From positions 30,303 to 94,302 of the forward strand of contig JAGNLM010000009.1 in NCBI GenBank assembly GCA_017999615.1: 64,000 nucleotides of DNA, written 5' to 3'. The position numbers were made by a program, and so were the translations under genes. The DNA comes from Gammaproteobacteria bacterium (GTDB taxonomy: Bacteria; Pseudomonadota; Gammaproteobacteria; JAABTG01). Positions within the stretch are counted from its first letter, which is position 1. Each line of letters opens with the position of its first letter. The notes beneath the pieces were generated by a model that was not told the origin of the DNA, made no database searches, and saw only the letters and a program-made list of their open reading frames with translations. Positions 36,329 through 45,035 of the stretch are shown one piece after another.

Positions 36329-37528
36329 TCAGCCGCGGTCCGCCAGGGTCTCGGGGGTGACCTCGACCTCCGTCAGCTCGCCCTCGGGGACACCGGGGAC
36401 CCGCAGCCGGAGGTAGTTCGTGGTGAGACCCGTCCCGTCGGTCTCGGCGAGCACGTGGGCACGCCTGCCGAGCTGGGAGCGGACGAATGCCGCCCGGGTC
36501 CGATCGCCGAGCCGGCGCAGCTCGCCGGCCCGCGCCTTGCGGACCGCTACCGGTACCTGCCCGGGCATGCTCGCTGCCGGCGTGCCCTCGCGCGCGGAGT
36601 ACGGGAAGACGTGAAGCCGGGCGAAGCCGACCCCCTGCGCGAGCCGCAGGGTCTCGGCGTGCTCGCCGGGGGTCTCCCCGGGCAGTCCTGCGATCAGGTC
36701 CGCCGTGAGGGCCGCGTCGGGGCGCGTGCGCCGGGCCGCTTCCACCGCCGCGAGGACCTCCGGGACGCCGTGGCCGCGCTCCATCCGCGCCAGCACCGCC
36801 GGCGAGCCACTCTGCACGGACAGGTGCAGGTGGTCGCAGACCCGCGGGTCGGACCAGGCGTCGAAGAAGGCCGGCGTCAGGTACTGGGGGCCGAGCGAGG
36901 AGAGCCGGATGCGCGGGACGCCCGTCTCCCTGAGGAGCCGCTCGAGCAGTTCCGGCAGCCGCGTCCCGCCGGGCCGGCGCGTCGTCGCGCAGCCCCAGGC
37001 GCCCAGGTTCACGCCGGTGAGCACGACCTCGCTCACCCCGCGCGCCTCGGCCTCGGCGACCTGGCGCACCACCGCGGCCGCCGACAGGCTCACGTGCGGA
37101 CCCCGCGCCACGCGGGTGATACAGAAGGCGCACCGCTCGTCGCAGCCGGTCTGCACCACCACGGGCAGGCGCGTGCGGGAGGTGAGCGGAAAGGGCAGGT
37201 CCTCGCCGCTCGCGCGGAAGTGGGCGAGGAGCTCCGCGTCGTCGGCGAAGACGAGCGCCTCCGGCATCGCCGCCCGCCAGCGCTCGGCGTCGACCCGGGC
37301 CGAGCAGCCCAGCACCACGAGCCCACGGTGGGCGCGGGCCACGCCGTGGGCCGCCTGCCGGGACTTGCGGTCCGACTCCCCGGTCACCGTGCAGGTGTTC
37401 ACCAGCACCCACTCGGCCTCCTCCTCCGAGGCGGCCCGCTCGTGGCCGGCGCGGGCGAGCGCCCCCGCCAGCCGGGCGGAGTCCAGCTGGTTCAGCTTGC
37501 AGCCGAGCGTGCGGATGAAGAACTTCAC
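36329..37528 (-). CDS. mtaB: tRNA threonylcarbamoyladenosine methylthiotransferase MtaB
   Basis: Radical SAM enzyme that turns t6A37 into ms2t6A37 in tRNAs reading ANN codons. 399 residues. The N-terminal UPF0004 domain has cysteines in TLGCKLNQLDS, NTCTVTGESDRKSRQAA and LGCSAR; the radical SAM motif is CDERCAFC; LTGVNLGAWG, RIRLSSLGP and HLHLSVQSGS follow, then a short TRAM-like C-terminus. NQLDS and CKLNQ separate MtaB from MiaB (NEHDS), which is also present at 46-47 kb. GTG 37528 lies 30 nt after the kinase-GTPase gene stop, and a TATGCT hexamer sits at 37543-37538. Confidence 0.93.
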   Translation of the reverse strand: MKFFIRTLGCKLNQLDSARLAGALARAGHERAASEEEAEWVLVNTCTVTGESDRKSRQAAHGVARAHRGLVVLGCSARVDAERWRAAMPEALVFADDAELLAHFRASGEDLPFPLTSRTRLPVVVQTGCDERCAFCITRVARGPHVSLSAAAVVRQVAEAEARGVSEVVLTGVNLGAWGCATTRRPGGTRLPELLERLLRETGVPRIRLSSLGPQYLTPAFFDAWSDPRVCDHLHLSVQSGSPAVLARMERGHGVPEVLAAVEAARRTRPDAALTADLIAGLPGETPGEHAETLRLAQGVGFARLHVFPYSAREGTPAASMPGQVPVAVRKARAGELRRLGDRTRAAFVRSQLGRRAHVLAETDGTGLTTNYLRLRVPGVPEGELTEVEVTPETLADRG

Positions 37529-37558
37529 GGCTGCACAGCATAGCCGCTCGGGAAGGAC

Positions 37559-39007
37559 TCAGGCCCCGGGGTCGATGGAGTAGAGCAGCGCCTGCAGGAG
37601 AAGACCCACCTCGCGGGGGCTGCGGGCGTCCACTTCGAAGACCGGTGGGGGGCGGGTCCTTGCCCGGGGAGAGTGGCGCCTGAGGTGCGCGTGGTACTCG
37701 GCCACCCCGGGGCGCGCCAGATAGTCCGTGTGCGTCACCGCCACCCCCGCACCCGCACCGGCCGGGAGCTGCTCGAGGAAAGGGAGCCCCAGGCCCAGGT
37801 CCCGGAAGGGCTCCTCCGACCGGTTGTCCGCCAGGAACACCAGCCCGAGCACACCCCGGTCGACCGCCGCCGCCAGCGCCCGGGCCTGGCGCGGGAGCTC
37901 GATGCCGTAGAGGTGCAGCTGCCCCCCGGGCAGCAGGAGCAGCCGGCCGTAGCTCAGGACCTCCCCGGGCGGGGCCTGGGACCCGAAGGCGAAGCGGGCG
38001 TCCCGGGTGGCCAGGGGCCCGTCGCAGAGGGCGGCCATCGCCGAGCGCTTGCCGGCGCCCTCGGTCCCCACGAACAGCAGACGGTGGTGCAGCTGCAGCC
38101 CCCCCGTCGCCTGGCCGCCGGCCCGCTCCCCCGCCTCGGCGCCCAACCGCGCCAGCACCTGGCCGACCGACCGGGGGCGGTCCTCGGGGCGCAGCGCGGT
38201 CATCCAGTCCACCAGCTCCAGCAACTCCCGCGTGTAGCGCCCGCGGCCGATGACCCTGGCCGGGCGCATGGGCTCGCCACGCCCCTCGGCGAGCGCGCCC
38301 TGACGGACGCGGGCGTCGGTGGGCAGCCGCCCCGAGATGCAGCGGTAGAGGGTCGCCCCGAGGGCGTACAGGTCCGAGGCCGGCCCCACCGGCCCGCGGT
38401 GGCCGTACTGCTCGATCGGCGCGTAGCCATGGGTGAGGACGTTGGCCGAATCCCGGCTCGGCCCCAGCTCCACCTCCGCGGCCCCGAAGTCGAGCAGGCA
38501 GGGTGGGCCATCCTCGCGCAGCAGGATGTTGCTCGGCTTGATGTCCCGATGCAGGAAGCGCTTGCGGTGCACCTCCCGCAGGCCCTCGAGGACCGGCACG
38601 ACGACCCGGCGCAGCCAGGCCTCGTCGGGGGGCGTCTCGGACCGCTGCAGCCAGTCCGCCAGGCTGGACCCCTCTTCGAAGTCCATGACCATGTAGGCGG
38701 TGCCGTTCCCGGTGAGGTAGCGCCAGACCCTCACGATGTTCGGGTGGCGGAACCGGGCGAGCACCTGCCCCTCACCGACGAAGCGGCTCTTCATCCAGTC
38801 GAAGACGGGGGCGTTCTCGGCGTTGCTGGCGACGACCGTCCCGTCCTCCCCGCGCCGCACGAGCTGGCGGGGGAAGAACTCCTTCAGCGCCACCGCCATC
38901 CCCAGGTGGGTGTCGGTGGCCCGATAGGTGATGCCGAAGGCACCGACACCGAGCACCTGTTCGATGCGGTACTCCTGGACCATCACGCCCGGGGCCAGCT
39001 GGGACAC
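37559..39007 (-). CDS. Ser/Thr protein kinase fused to a small GTPase-like domain
   Basis: 482 residues. The kinase (about 13-290) looks active: glycine loop LGVGAFGITYRA, ATP-binding K42 in VALKEFF, HRDIKPSN (153-160) and DFG (173-175). From about residue 305 a second, Ras/MglA-like domain starts with RLLFVGTEGAGKRSAMAAL. This is a P-loop in which the usual Lys-Ser/Thr is KR-S. LPGGQLHLYGIELP stands where DxxG would be and VAVTHTDYL where NKxD would be. No transmembrane or PASTA region is present, so it is cytoplasmic. It is 6 nt downstream of a receiver-like protein gene, its probable partner. The pairing hints at a phospho-signalling GTPase switch, for instance in polarity or motility (inference). 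Confidence 0.85.
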   Translation of the reverse strand: MSQLAPGVMVQEYRIEQVLGVGAFGITYRATDTHLGMAVALKEFFPRQLVRRGEDGTVVASNAENAPVFDWMKSRFVGEGQVLARFRHPNIVRVWRYLTGNGTAYMVMDFEEGSSLADWLQRSETPPDEAWLRRVVVPVLEGLREVHRKRFLHRDIKPSNILLREDGPPCLLDFGAAEVELGPSRDSANVLTHGYAPIEQYGHRGPVGPASDLYALGATLYRCISGRLPTDARVRQGALAEGRGEPMRPARVIGRGRYTRELLELVDWMTALRPEDRPRSVGQVLARLGAEAGERAGGQATGGLQLHHRLLFVGTEGAGKRSAMAALCDGPLATRDARFAFGSQAPPGEVLSYGRLLLLPGGQLHLYGIELPRQARALAAAVDRGVLGLVFLADNRSEEPFRDLGLGLPFLEQLPAGAGAGVAVTHTDYLARPGVAEYHAHLRRHSPRARTRPPPVFEVDARSPREVGLLLQALLYSIDPGA

Positions 39008-39013
39008 GGCGGC

Positions 39014-40270
39014 TCAGCGCCCCACCAGGCCGCGCAGGCGCGCCGAGACCACCCCGAGCAGCGGGCGGCTCGCCGCCGGGCCGGGCGCCTCCGGCTGGAA
39101 GAGCCGGTCCGAGGCCCGGCGGGCCTGGCCGGCAAGGCCGACCGCGTGCGCGGCCCCGTAGAACGCGAAGACGTGGCGCTGGGGAACGGCGAGGACCTCG
39201 ACGGTGAAGGCGAGCGACACCGCCTGGGCCAGCCACAGGGACGCGACCCGGGCGGCCTGGGGCACCGCCGGGATACGCGTCAGGTTCGGCCATCGCGCCA
39301 GATAGACGCGGCCGTGCACGGCGGTGCCGGCGGGGAGCCGCCCCCGGTACGTCCACAGGGCCATCTGCCAGAGGAAGGCCTCGGCGCTCTCCCAGTGGGT
39401 GCGCTCCACGGGCGCTCCGCGGGCCCCCTCCGGGGGCGCGGGCTCGACCCGGGGCGGCTCGGGCAGGCGCTCGGCCTGGCAGAGCTCCCAGAGCGCCTGG
39501 CGGGGCAGGTCGGTGCCTACGGCCGCCCCCTCCTCCTCCACCCGCAGGGCGTGCTCGCCCAGGCGCAACACCCAGGCCCCGCCGCTGGCTGCCGCACGCG
39601 CGACGACCATCCGGCAGGCACCGAGGAAGCGCTCGTCGGTGTCCAGGAAGAGACCAGCGACGGCCCCCGGGTCGGCGAGGTCCACGTCCTCGGCATCGCC
39701 GCAGAGCTCCGTCGCGCTCGGCGTCTCGGCCCCGGTGGCGACGGAGTCCACGCGCTCGGTGAGCGGGTCCGGGCCCCGGCGCGCGAGGGCCACCGTGCTC
39801 TCCCAGGGCGTGTGCCACGCCGCGTGCGGGCCCTCGTCCCCCGCACGGGCCGGCGGGACCTGTCGGGCACGGGGGGCGGGGCGCCCGCGATTCGGGGAGA
39901 CCGGGGTGGGCGCCGGGTGCGCTCCCTCCCCGTCCGTCAGGCTCGCCAGCTCGGCCAGCAGCAGGCTCGGCCCGACGGGCTTCAGCAGGAACCGGTGGTC
40001 CGGCGGCGCGGCACCGGGGTCCGCCCCCAGGAAAAGCACCGGGACGGCAGGGGCGCGCAGGTGGTAGGCCTGCCACGCGGCCCGCGCCCCCTCCGCGTCC
40101 AGGTCCACCAGCAGGACCTCCGCGGCCGGCGCCTCCACCAGGGTGCACGCGCCCTCGCCCGCCGCGTCGAAGAGTGCGGCGAAGCGCTCGCGCACCCGCT
40201 CCGGTGCGCCCAGGATACCGACGCGAAGCGGACTGTCCGGCGCCGGCGGAGACCCTGTCTGCGTATCCAT
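39014..40270 (-). CDS. Receiver-like protein, partner of the kinase-GTPase
   Basis: 418 residues, no named family. The N-terminus (RVGILGAPERVRERFAALFD, then VLLVDLDAEGARAAWQAYHL, VPVLFLGAD, FLLKP) has the strand order of a response-regulator receiver, with an Asp in VDLD and a Lys in LLKP. The first acidic pocket is missing, so phosphorylation is doubtful. A Pro/Arg-rich linker (about 110-165) leads to a C-terminal domain with VYLARWPNLTRIPAVP and SLWLAQAVSLAFTVEVLAVP, ending VFAFYGAAHAVGLAG, which resembles a helical output domain I cannot name. ATG 40270 chosen; ATG 40282 is close. The gene is 6 nt upstream of the kinase-GTPase. Confidence 0.7.
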   Translation of the reverse strand: MDTQTGSPPAPDSPLRVGILGAPERVRERFAALFDAAGEGACTLVEAPAAEVLLVDLDAEGARAAWQAYHLRAPAVPVLFLGADPGAAPPDHRFLLKPVGPSLLLAELASLTDGEGAHPAPTPVSPNRGRPAPRARQVPPARAGDEGPHAAWHTPWESTVALARRGPDPLTERVDSVATGAETPSATELCGDAEDVDLADPGAVAGLFLDTDERFLGACRMVVARAAASGGAWVLRLGEHALRVEEEGAAVGTDLPRQALWELCQAERLPEPPRVEPAPPEGARGAPVERTHWESAEAFLWQMALWTYRGRLPAGTAVHGRVYLARWPNLTRIPAVPQAARVASLWLAQAVSLAFTVEVLAVPQRHVFAFYGAAHAVGLAGQARRASDRLFQPEAPGPAASRPLLGVVSARLRGLVGR

Positions 40271-40392
40271 CCCGGCTGCCATCGGCCCCGCGGGGAAAAT
40301 CTTCAGACGGCGGCGCCGGCGCACCGGCGCACGGACAGGCCGAAAGGGTTGGCGGAGGGGGCGGCGGAGGCGGAGGCGGAGGTGGGCGTGCC

Positions 40393-40863
40393 CTACAGGT
40401 GCACGCTGAAGCGTGGGACCTTGTGGCCGTACATGAGAGCGCGGAACTGGCGGCCGGACATCTGCACCAGGCTCTGGTGGTCGCCCGCCTCGAGGAAGAG
40501 CTCCGGCAGCTCGAAGAGCGCCTCGTCGACGACGGTGCGCACCCCGTAGGCGGGCCCGAAGGGCGGCACGGCGCCCACCTCGCAGTCCGGGAAGAGGCTC
40601 GAGAGGTCCTCTTCGGTCACCAGACCCAGGTGCCGGCCGAGGCTCTCGTCGAGCCAGGCCAGCTGGATGTGGTGGGTGGCGGGAACGAGCGCCATCAGGT
40701 AGCCCTGCTCGTCGGCGAGCACCACGGCCTTGGCGAGGTAGTTGCCCCGCACCCGAGCCAGGTGGGCGGTCTCCCAGCTCGCGTGCGTGTGCGGGTGGGT
40801 GACCAGGTCGTACTCCACCCCCTTGACCCGCAGGTACTCTTCGACCGTTGCTGCGATTGCCAT
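40393..40863 (-). CDS. YbaK/ProX-type aminoacyl-tRNA deacylase-like protein
   Basis: 156 residues. The YbaK/Cys-tRNA deacylase fold is suggested by the opening VEEYLRVKGVEYDLVTHPHT, LAKAVVLADEQGYLMALVPATHHI (catalytic-Lys region), and GAVPPFGPAYGVRTVVDEAL, with the GxxxPFG loop of this family. It would remove mischarged amino acids from tRNA. A minus-strand TATACT (40908-40903) lies 40 nt before ATG 40863, giving it its own promoter. The stop is 123 nt before the receiver-like gene start. Confidence 0.85.
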   Translation of the reverse strand: MAIAATVEEYLRVKGVEYDLVTHPHTHASWETAHLARVRGNYLAKAVVLADEQGYLMALVPATHHIQLAWLDESLGRHLGLVTEEDLSSLFPDCEVGAVPPFGPAYGVRTVVDEALFELPELFLEAGDHQSLVQMSGRQFRALMYGHKVPRFSVHL

Positions 40864-40902
40864 GAGCAAATCCTCGTCTGCGCCTTGCGCAGGGGCGTAG
40901 AG

Positions 40903-40908
40903 AGTATA
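40903..40908 (-). promoter_or_regulatory. Candidate -10 element of the YbaK-like gene
   Basis: TATACT on the minus strand, 39 nt upstream of ATG 40863; the -35 region is GC-rich and unconvincing. Confidence 0.35.
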
Positions 40909-40990
40909 GCTCCCGCCCCCGCGGCCCGGACGTTCGCCCCGGGGGCCGAGACGGGCCCCTGCGCGGACCCTGGCACCCATGTCCGCGCGG

Positions 40991-42139
40991 CTACGGAGAA
41001 GCCACCGGCAGCGAGGGGGGCGTCGGGGACTCGGGGGAAGGCGGGGACACAGGCGAGGGCGGAATCGCTGGCGGCGCCGGCAGCCCCGGGGGGGGCGTGC
41101 GCCCGGCACGGTCCTCGCGCCAGCGTTGGAAGTACGGCTGAGACAGGTAGTCCTTGCTCAGGACGAAGTCGAGGACGGAGGCCAGGCGGTGGAAGCGGAC
41201 CACCGAGTCGACCCGGATGATCTCCCGGCCGCTCTCGTCGAAGAACAGCACGGTCGGGGGGTAGAACAGGCCCAGATCCTGTGCCCACTGACTGGCAGTC
41301 ACCCTCCGACCGTCCGGGGTCACGATGGGCGTCCCGGACCGCATGTCGAGCTGGACCACCTCGAACTGCTCGAGCACCTGGCGGATCCTGGGGTCCCGGA
41401 GCTGCTCGGAGTGCAGGATGTCGCAGGCGTGGCACTGGGGCTGCTCGAAGAACACCGCGAGGGGACGCTCCGCCGGGAAGCGGGACCGGTCGAGCAGATA
41501 GGGAGGCCGTGCGAACAGGGGGTCGTCCACCAGGTCTTCGGGCTCGAACCGCAGGTTGGGCTCGGCGCGGGCCAGGTAGTCGCGAAAACCGATGCGTCCG
41601 TAGTGCCCGTCCGCGACGTATTGCAGCGCGGCCCCGAAGTCGTAGGGCGGGTAATAGCCCCGCAGGCGGAACACCTCCTCGCCCCGCTCGTCGTAGAAGA
41701 TCAGGGTCGGCGTGAACTGGGCCTTCTCCCGCTCGGCGAACGTCTTGCTGGACAACCGCTCGCCCCGGGTGTCCACGACTTCCACGTCGCTCCAGATGTC
41801 GATGGGCACGACGTCGAAGTGCCGGCGCGTGTAGGCGACGATGTCCCCCTTGGCGAAGTTGACCTCCAGGAGGGCCTGGCAATAGGCGCAGTCGCGCTGC
41901 CCGAAGTAGACGACCAGCCTGCGGCCCTCGGCGGCCGCCTCCTGCACGTCCTCCCGCAGGTCGAGAAAGCTGTGTTTGAACCAGTCCGGGTACGCCATCT
42001 CGCGGGACCCCGGGCCGTCCTGGAAGGACGGGGTGTCAAACGGGTCGACTCCCGCCGGCCCCGCGGCAGCGAGGGGACCAGGGGCCAGGGAGATCGCCAG
42101 GACGGCGGGGATCAGGCGGGTCCAGAGGTGGGCAGACAT
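40991..42139 (-). CDS. Periplasmic protein with two thioredoxin domains (SoxW-like)
   Basis: 382 residues. A signal peptide (residues 1-26) exports it. The first thioredoxin domain has the redox motif CAYC (C84, C87) after VVYFGQRD and a cis-Pro in FTPTLIF. The second has CHAC (C236, C239) after LAVFFEQPQ and cis-Pro in YPPTVLFF. A Pro/Ser-rich tail (about 345-382) ends the protein. SoxW-type thioredoxins receive electrons from CcdA-like carriers and reduce periplasmic thiols such as SoxY; the CPHC-CcdA fusion at 4.4-5.8 kb could be its donor (inference). ATG 42139 chosen because it begins the signal peptide. Confidence 0.85.
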   Translation of the reverse strand: MSAHLWTRLIPAVLAISLAPGPLAAAGPAGVDPFDTPSFQDGPGSREMAYPDWFKHSFLDLREDVQEAAAEGRRLVVYFGQRDCAYCQALLEVNFAKGDIVAYTRRHFDVVPIDIWSDVEVVDTRGERLSSKTFAEREKAQFTPTLIFYDERGEEVFRLRGYYPPYDFGAALQYVADGHYGRIGFRDYLARAEPNLRFEPEDLVDDPLFARPPYLLDRSRFPAERPLAVFFEQPQCHACDILHSEQLRDPRIRQVLEQFEVVQLDMRSGTPIVTPDGRRVTASQWAQDLGLFYPPTVLFFDESGREIIRVDSVVRFHRLASVLDFVLSKDYLSQPYFQRWREDRAGRTPPPGLPAPPAIPPSPVSPPSPESPTPPSLPVASP

Positions 42140-42191
42140 GGCGCTGGACTCGAGGGGGCGAAAGGTGCCTGAGCGGTGCACTTCGCCTATG

Positions 42192-43715
42192 TTAGACACG
42201 GCGGGAGCGAAAAGCACCGAGGACCCCCACGGCGAGCAGGGTGAGCCCCGCGCCGAACACCACGGGCGCGTTGCCGAGCGCCGCGTAGGGCGTGGTCCCG
42301 GACCGCGGCGTGACCGAACCGCGCAGCACCACCGACTGGAACTGGGGCGCCCGCCCGGTGACGGCGCCGCGCCAGTCGATCATGGCCGAGATGCCGGTGT
42401 TGGTCGCCCGCACCAGGTCGCGGCCGGTCTCGATCGCCCGCATGCGCGCCTTCTGCTGGTGCTGGTGGGGTGCCACCGTGTCCCCGAACCAGGCGTCGTT
42501 GCTGAGATTCACGAGGAGGTCGGCGGCGGGCAGGGCGTCGATGACCTCCTCCCCGAAGGCGTCCTCGTAGCACACCGACACGCCCACCCGCAGGCCGTCC
42601 ACCGCCAGCGGCGGCTGGCCCGGGGGACCCGCGCTGAAGTCGGACATCGGGGCGTTCAGAAGGTCCAGCACCCGCCCGAGCACCGGCGAGAACGGAACGT
42701 ACTCCCCGAACGGGACCAGGTGGCGCTTGTGGTAGACGCCCAGCTCGGAGCCGAGCGCCATGACGCTGTTGAAGTAGCGCCCGCTCTCCACGTCCCGGAA
42801 GGGGACGCCAAGCAGCACGCCCGCCCCGTGCGCGCGCGCCTCGTCCGAGAGCTCGGCGAGGAAGCCCTGCACCCGGTGGGCGAAGGCGGGCACCGCCGTC
42901 TCCGGCCACACCACGAGGTCCGCGTCCCAGTGGGCGCGGGTGAGGGCCAGGTGGTGGGCCATGCTCGCGGCACGCTGCTCGTCGCGCCACTTGAGGTCCT
43001 GGGCGACGTTGCCCTGGACCACGGCGACGCTGCGCGCCGGGCCGCTCGGCCGGGTCCACTCCACGTGCCCCAGCCCCCAGCCGAGGCCCCACAGGGCTGC
43101 CAGGGCGGCGCCCGCCGCCACTCGCGCCGGGACCGGGACACCGCCCCGCGCGAGCGCGAGGAGCAGTCCCGCACTGAGTGCGACGGCCCAGCCGACCCCG
43201 TAGACGCCGAGCACGGGCGCGAGCCCGCCGAGCGGCGCCCCGACCTGGCTGTACCCCACCTGCAGCCAGGGGAACCCGGTGAAGAGCCAGCCCCGGACCC
43301 ACTCCACCAGGACCCAGGCGGCCGGCAGCAGCGCCAGGGCCCGCCAGCGCCACGACAGCCCCCGCCCCAGGCGGGCCTGGAGATACCCCAGGGCGGCCGG
43401 GTAGAGGGCCATGAACGCCACGAAGGCGAGGGTGAGGGCGAGCGCCGCCGCCGGCGGCACGTCGCTGAAGGTGAAGCTCTCCCGCACCCAGGAGGTCCCG
43501 ACGCCGAAGAGCCCCAGACCGAAGAGCCACCCGCGCCACGCGGCCAGCCCCGCGCCCTCGGAGGCGAGCCACAGGGCGAACAGGCCAGCCAGCAGGACGG
43601 GCGCCAGGGGGGAGAGCTCCCAGGGGGCAAAGGCGAGCGGCAGGGCTGCCCCCAGGGTGCCGGCGAGCAGGTCGAGGAGGCGCTCGCGCGCGCCGCGCTC
43701 AGGGCTTCGGCTCAG
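42192..43715 (-). CDS. lnt: Apolipoprotein N-acyltransferase, probable CTG start
   Basis: Adds the third acyl chain to lipoproteins at the inner membrane. The nitrilase domain shows the catalytic triad: WPETAVPAF (Glu), VYHKRHLVPFGEYVPF (Lys) and VSVCYEDAF (Cys), plus NLSNDAWFG. An N-terminal membrane part has several helices, including ALWLASEGAGLAAWRGWLFG. The first ATG/GTG/TTG in frame, GTG 43487, would remove two membrane helices. The conserved frame runs to 43715, where CTG follows AAGG by 9 nt, giving 507 residues (E. coli 512). CTG initiation is therefore likely, overlapping corC by 17 nt. Last gene of the miaB-phoH-ybeY-corC-lnt operon. Confidence 0.88.
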   Translation of the reverse strand: MSRSPERGARERLLDLLAGTLGAALPLAFAPWELSPLAPVLLAGLFALWLASEGAGLAAWRGWLFGLGLFGVGTSWVRESFTFSDVPPAAALALTLAFVAFMALYPAALGYLQARLGRGLSWRWRALALLPAAWVLVEWVRGWLFTGFPWLQVGYSQVGAPLGGLAPVLGVYGVGWAVALSAGLLLALARGGVPVPARVAAGAALAALWGLGWGLGHVEWTRPSGPARSVAVVQGNVAQDLKWRDEQRAASMAHHLALTRAHWDADLVVWPETAVPAFAHRVQGFLAELSDEARAHGAGVLLGVPFRDVESGRYFNSVMALGSELGVYHKRHLVPFGEYVPFSPVLGRVLDLLNAPMSDFSAGPPGQPPLAVDGLRVGVSVCYEDAFGEEVIDALPAADLLVNLSNDAWFGDTVAPHQHQQKARMRAIETGRDLVRATNTGISAMIDWRGAVTGRAPQFQSVVLRGSVTPRSGTTPYAALGNAPVVFGAGLTLLAVGVLGAFRSRRV

Positions 43716-44544
43716 GGGTGCGGACCTTGACCAGGTGGACCCGCCGGCCGTCGGCGTTCAGGACCTCGAAGTCGAGGCCGCCCAGGGAGACCCGGTCGCC
43801 CCGCTCGGGCAGCCGGCCGAAGGCCTTGAGCAGCAGTCCGCCGACGGTGTCGAGCTCGGCGTCGCTGAACTCGGTCCCGAAGGCCTCGTTGAACTCCTCG
43901 ATGGGGGTGAGGGCCTTGACGATGAACTCCCCGTCGCCGTGCCGACGGATGAAGCCCTCGTCCTCGCCGACGTCGTACTCGTCGTCGATCTCGCCCACGA
44001 TCTGCTCGAGCACGTCCTCGATGGTCGCCAGGCCGGCGACCCCGCCGTACTCGTCCACCACGATCGCCATGTGGTTGCGGGTGCTGCGGAAGTCCCGCAG
44101 CAGGACGTTGAGCCGCTTGCTCTCCGGCACGAACACGGCGGGACGCAGCCACTCGCGGATGTTGAAGGGGCCGGGGCGCGGCCGGGCCAGCGGCGGCAGC
44201 AGGTCCTTGGCGAGCAGGATCCCCACCACCTCGTCGCGGCTCTCGCCGATGACCGGGAACCGGGAGTGCCCGGACTCGATCACCGCGCGGAGGATCTCCT
44301 CGAACGGCGCGTCACGCTCCACCACGACCATCTGGGCACGGGGCACCATGACGTCGCGGACCTGCATTTCGGAGACCTGGAAGGCGCCCTCGACCATCGC
44401 CAGCACGTCGGGGTCGAGGAGGTGGCGCTGCTCGGCGTCGCGCAGGAGCTCGATCAGCTCCTGCCGGTCCCGTGGCTCACCGAGCAGGGCGTGGCCCAGC
44501 CGCTCGAGCCAGCTGGGACCGCCGGTAGGTCGGTCTTCACTCAT
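43699..44544 (-). CDS. corC: CorC/YbeX: CBS-pair and CorC_HlyC domain protein
   Basis: 281-residue cytoplasmic protein associated with magnesium/cobalt export and ribosome or envelope maintenance (YbeX). Two CBS motifs (VRDVMVPRAQMVVVERDA; FRSTRNHMAIVVDEYGG then VAGLATIEDVLEQIVGEI) and a C-terminal CorC_HlyC domain (DELDTVGGLLL-like DAELDTVGGLLLKAFGRLPE, ending VHLVKVRTPEPKP) are all present. ATG 44544 overlaps the ybeY stop (ATGA). The stop lies inside the start region of lnt. Confidence 0.93.
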   Translation of the reverse strand: MSEDRPTGGPSWLERLGHALLGEPRDRQELIELLRDAEQRHLLDPDVLAMVEGAFQVSEMQVRDVMVPRAQMVVVERDAPFEEILRAVIESGHSRFPVIGESRDEVVGILLAKDLLPPLARPRPGPFNIREWLRPAVFVPESKRLNVLLRDFRSTRNHMAIVVDEYGGVAGLATIEDVLEQIVGEIDDEYDVGEDEGFIRRHGDGEFIVKALTPIEEFNEAFGTEFSDAELDTVGGLLLKAFGRLPERGDRVSLGGLDFEVLNADGRRVHLVKVRTPEPKP

Positions 44545-45035
44545 ACGTTGTCCCTGTCGTTGTCCCTGTCCCCGTAGGGGTCGTCGATCCCCAGGCCCTG
44601 GAGCACCTCGACCTCGAGCCGCTCCATCGCCGCGGCCTCGGCCTCGCTCCCGTGGTCGTAGCCGACGAGGTGCAGGATACCGTGAACGACCAGATGCGCC
44701 CAATGGTCGCGCGGCGCCTTTCCCTGGACTCCGGCCTCCTCCTCCACCACCGGCGCACACAGGACGAGCTCGCCGAGCCAGGGCAGGTCCACGCCCGGGG
44801 GCGGATCGAAGGGGAAGGAGAGCACGTTGGTGGGGCCGTCCTTGCCCCGATAGCGGTGGTTGAGCGCCGCCCCCTCCTCCCGGTCCACCACTCGCACCCC
44901 CACCTCGGCCACGGCACGCCGCCCGGCGAGGGCCGCCCCGGCCCAGCGCCGGAAGCTCGCGGGCGCCGGCAGGCCCCGCCTCGGGACGGCGTACTGGACG
45001 CGGACCGCGACCGCGACGGCCCCGGGCTCGCTCAC
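44541..45035 (-). CDS. ybeY: Endoribonuclease YbeY
   Basis: Metal-dependent RNase for 16S rRNA 3' maturation and ribosome quality control. The zinc signature HGILHLVGYDH is intact, with TNVLSFPFD and LGELVLCAPVVEEEA upstream. GTG 45035 ([17 protein letters not shown]) gives 164 residues. It overlaps phoH by 4 nt and corC by 4 nt. The C-terminus ends in a DRDNDRDN repeat coded by a doubled GTTGTCCCTGTC block, likely not functional. Confidence 0.94.
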   Translation of the reverse strand: MSEPGAVAVAVRVQYAVPRRGLPAPASFRRWAGAALAGRRAVAEVGVRVVDREEGAALNHRYRGKDGPTNVLSFPFDPPPGVDLPWLGELVLCAPVVEEEAGVQGKAPRDHWAHLVVHGILHLVGYDHGSEAEAAAMERLEVEVLQGLGIDDPYGDRDNDRDNV

